Below, in pieces: positions 62,614 to 64,000 of a stretch of 64,000 bases of DNA. The stretch is from Sclerodactyla briareus (lineage: Eukaryota; Echinodermata; Holothuroidea; Dendrochirotida; Sclerodactylidae). The position numbers and the translations under genes were made by a program. How positions within the stretch are numbered: position 1 is the first letter of the stretch; each line of letters begins with the position of its first letter. The stretch is taken from contig JAODTK010005662.1 in assembly GCA_026419785.1 (NCBI GenBank), positions 83,701 through 147,700 on the forward strand, in the 5' to 3' direction. The notes beneath the pieces are model-generated. The model made no database searches, was not told the origin of the DNA, and was given only the letters and a program-made list of their open reading frames with translations.

Positions 62614-63087
62614 GAATACAATTATAGGTCAAATTGATGAGAGAAAACTGAGATAGGCCTACACTATAAACACGAAAGCAGAAAGAAAATACACTATAGC
62701 AGCAAACAGACTAACTCACTAACGGAAAATAGAAAATCAATAGTGTGACAATGCTATCAAGAGAATGCCAGAGGCTACCTGCACGCGAACAAGCTAACAG
62801 AACACCGAACAGACTAACAGCAGAGAGAGAAAGAGACAGAAAAAATCACAATGCGCACAAAGTATCAGTTTAACTAACTTTTTTATTCCGACCACGGTCG
62901 CACTTTTAAACAGAATACAATTAATATGTCAAATTGATAAGAGAAAACTAAGATAGGCCTACACTATAAACACGAAAGCAGGAAGAAAGTACACTACATC
63001 AGCAAGCACACTAGGCCTATCTCACTAACGAAAAAAATCGAAACTGTTGACAATGCTACCAGAAGAATGCCAGAGGCTACCTGCAGG
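62488..63087 (-). repeat. Two 300-bp tandem monomers in the CR1 5' region
   Basis: CAGAGAGAGAAAGAGACAGA occurs at 62521 and 62821, exactly 300 bases apart. Both copies share AATGCGCACAAAGTATCAGT, GATAGGCCTACACTATAAAC and GAATGCCAGAGGCTACCTGC. Divergence is a few per cent. The presumed ORF1 start at 62613 lies in the downstream monomer (minus strand). The same position in the upstream monomer lacks the ATG (TTTAAAAGTGCG for TTCGAAAGTGCG). Such monomers may act as promoter units. Confidence 0.85.
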
Positions 63088-64000
63088 CGGGACACGGAAC
63101 AGAACAAAAGAAAGAGACAAAATGGACAATAGGCTTACGCAAATACAATAGCACACTCAGCACTCTTGCACCACAGCAGACATACACACCAAGAAAAGCA
63201 AACGCTAGAACAGCTAGTTACACTCAGGTACGGAGGCAGAAAAGCTAGGCCTATACTAGGAGTGGGGGGGGAACGAGTGGCCTAGAGCAAAGAGTCTAAA
63301 AAAAAGTCTGAAAAAATGGTATGCAGATTGATTGAGCGGTTACAATGATCGATTGAGCGGCCACCCAATACCCTGCAGACAAAAAACAGACACACATGCC
63401 TACTTACTATGCTAACCATCAATTTTACCATCGTGGGATTTTAGTCACTCTCTGCCAGTTTGGGGCAGGTCTTCACACTTGATACTGGATACTTCTCGAC
63501 AGTTTTGTGCCAGGTTTTCGCCACAAGAACTAGCGTTAGACAGTTTAAAAAAACTGGAATATCACACTGCTGTGATGTAATGGTGGCTGCATTTTACTTC
63601 ACAAAACGTGCTCTTGGGGAGATTGAATGGGTTAACTTCATTCAGCGCATGCTTTTTCTTGGTATCGAGTGACAAGCATGTCGCTATTTCAGAGTACCTG
63701 TCTGTCCAGTAACAATAGGAAGAGCAGGACCCCAGCCCCAGAATGAACACATTAATGCACCCATTGAAAGACAGGCTTGCAGCAATTACAACATTTTGAC
63801 TGCGAGTGTACCTTGATGAGGTTGGTACCTAGAACCAGTTCCTCAGGGGAACTAAAACCAAAAATGCACCCTAAACACCACAAAGATATTTTCCCGCCAT
63901 ACGTATTAATGATTACATATCGAGACATGAGATGAATTGCTCACACTCATGATGAAATCTCTTCTATACAACTGTACAGCCTAATGTTGAGCATGTGTTC
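63088..64000. other. Non-coding stretch at window end
   Basis: Contains an A-rich part (63140-63320), a G run at about 63264-63271 and a direct repeat GATTGAGCGG at about 63329 and 63350. The 70-codon frame at 63460-63672 has no recognisable domain. Confidence 0.4.

Larger units (their letters stand above)
58655..63087 (-). mobile_element. Near-full-length CR1-clade retrotransposon (degenerate)
   Basis: Minus-strand order: tandem 5' monomers (63087-62488), ORF1 with an esterase-like remnant (to 61592), ORF2 with endonuclease and RT (to about 58680), and a short 3' tail ending (minus strand) in CACTAAACTAAACTTA. The total of about 4.4 kb, the two-ORF layout and the SGNH domain in ORF1 are known features of many CR1 elements. 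A truncated relative sits at 37350-37592 and shares the same 3' end. Frameshifts are spread throughout. No target duplication was identified. Confidence 0.85.

Overview
The window reads as nuclear DNA of a multicellular animal, most likely a marine invertebrate. It is AT-rich with scattered GC-richer islands. It has long (AT)n, (TAA)n and (ATCT)n arrays, no prokaryote-style gene packing, and several lineages of animal transposable elements. The octamer TAGGCCTA and its variants recur (for example near 16.33, 24.6, 62.66, 62.95, 63.01 and 63.25 kb), which from memory is common in echinoderm and related genomes. The assignment to echinoderm, hemichordate or a similar lineage is inference. I found no intact host protein gene: every stretch with recognisable protein similarity is a retrotransposon or DNA-transposon remnant, broken by frameshifts and stops.

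Layout. About 0-5 kb: no gene; a tRNA-like block with A box, B box and T-run at 1.25-1.33 kb. 5.25-6.28 kb (-): a decayed non-LTR reverse transcriptase (RT). 6.59-6.77 kb: (AT)n. 9.57-12.26 kb: an old, diverged tandem duplication of an unidentified segment of roughly 1.3 kb. 17.06-20.64 kb (+): a decayed non-LTR element with ORF1-like, endonuclease and RT parts. 22.17-22.53 kb: a recent 184-bp tandem duplication. 25.26-25.66 kb (-): an RT scrap. 28.50-31.01 kb (-): a 5'-truncated L2/CR1-like element. 37.35-37.59 kb: a severely truncated 3' end of the same CR1 family found at 58-63 kb. 41.71-42.07 kb: a 182-bp tandem duplication. 42.48-43.52 kb: a candidate terminal-inverted-repeat (TIR) element with an internal array of TCAACNCTGTTAC-type motifs. 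46.66-46.90 kb: a tRNA-derived SINE-like sequence.

The most interesting unit is at 47.52-51.62 kb. It is an about 4.1-kb sequence bounded by long inverted repeats and containing, on the minus strand, a broken copy of a large protein family seen as 'uncharacterized protein' in many animals. That protein has a flap-endonuclease-like TGCD region and a Cys-rich tail. I infer an Academ-like DNA transposon. It lies directly after the 3' part of another LINE RT (47.12-47.52 kb, +), so it may be a nested insertion. From 58.66 to 63.09 kb (-) there is a nearly full-length CR1-clade retrotransposon. It has a 5' region of two 300-bp tandem monomers, an ORF1 with SGNH/GDSL-esterase-like remnants, and an ORF2 with endonuclease and RT whose FADD motif is preserved.

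The elements do not form a pathway. They are successive insertions of different ages. The RT catalytic motif ranges from intact (YADD, FADD) to lost (YAEE, FADY, FADA). All boundaries were read by eye and are approximate unless an exact repeat defines them.
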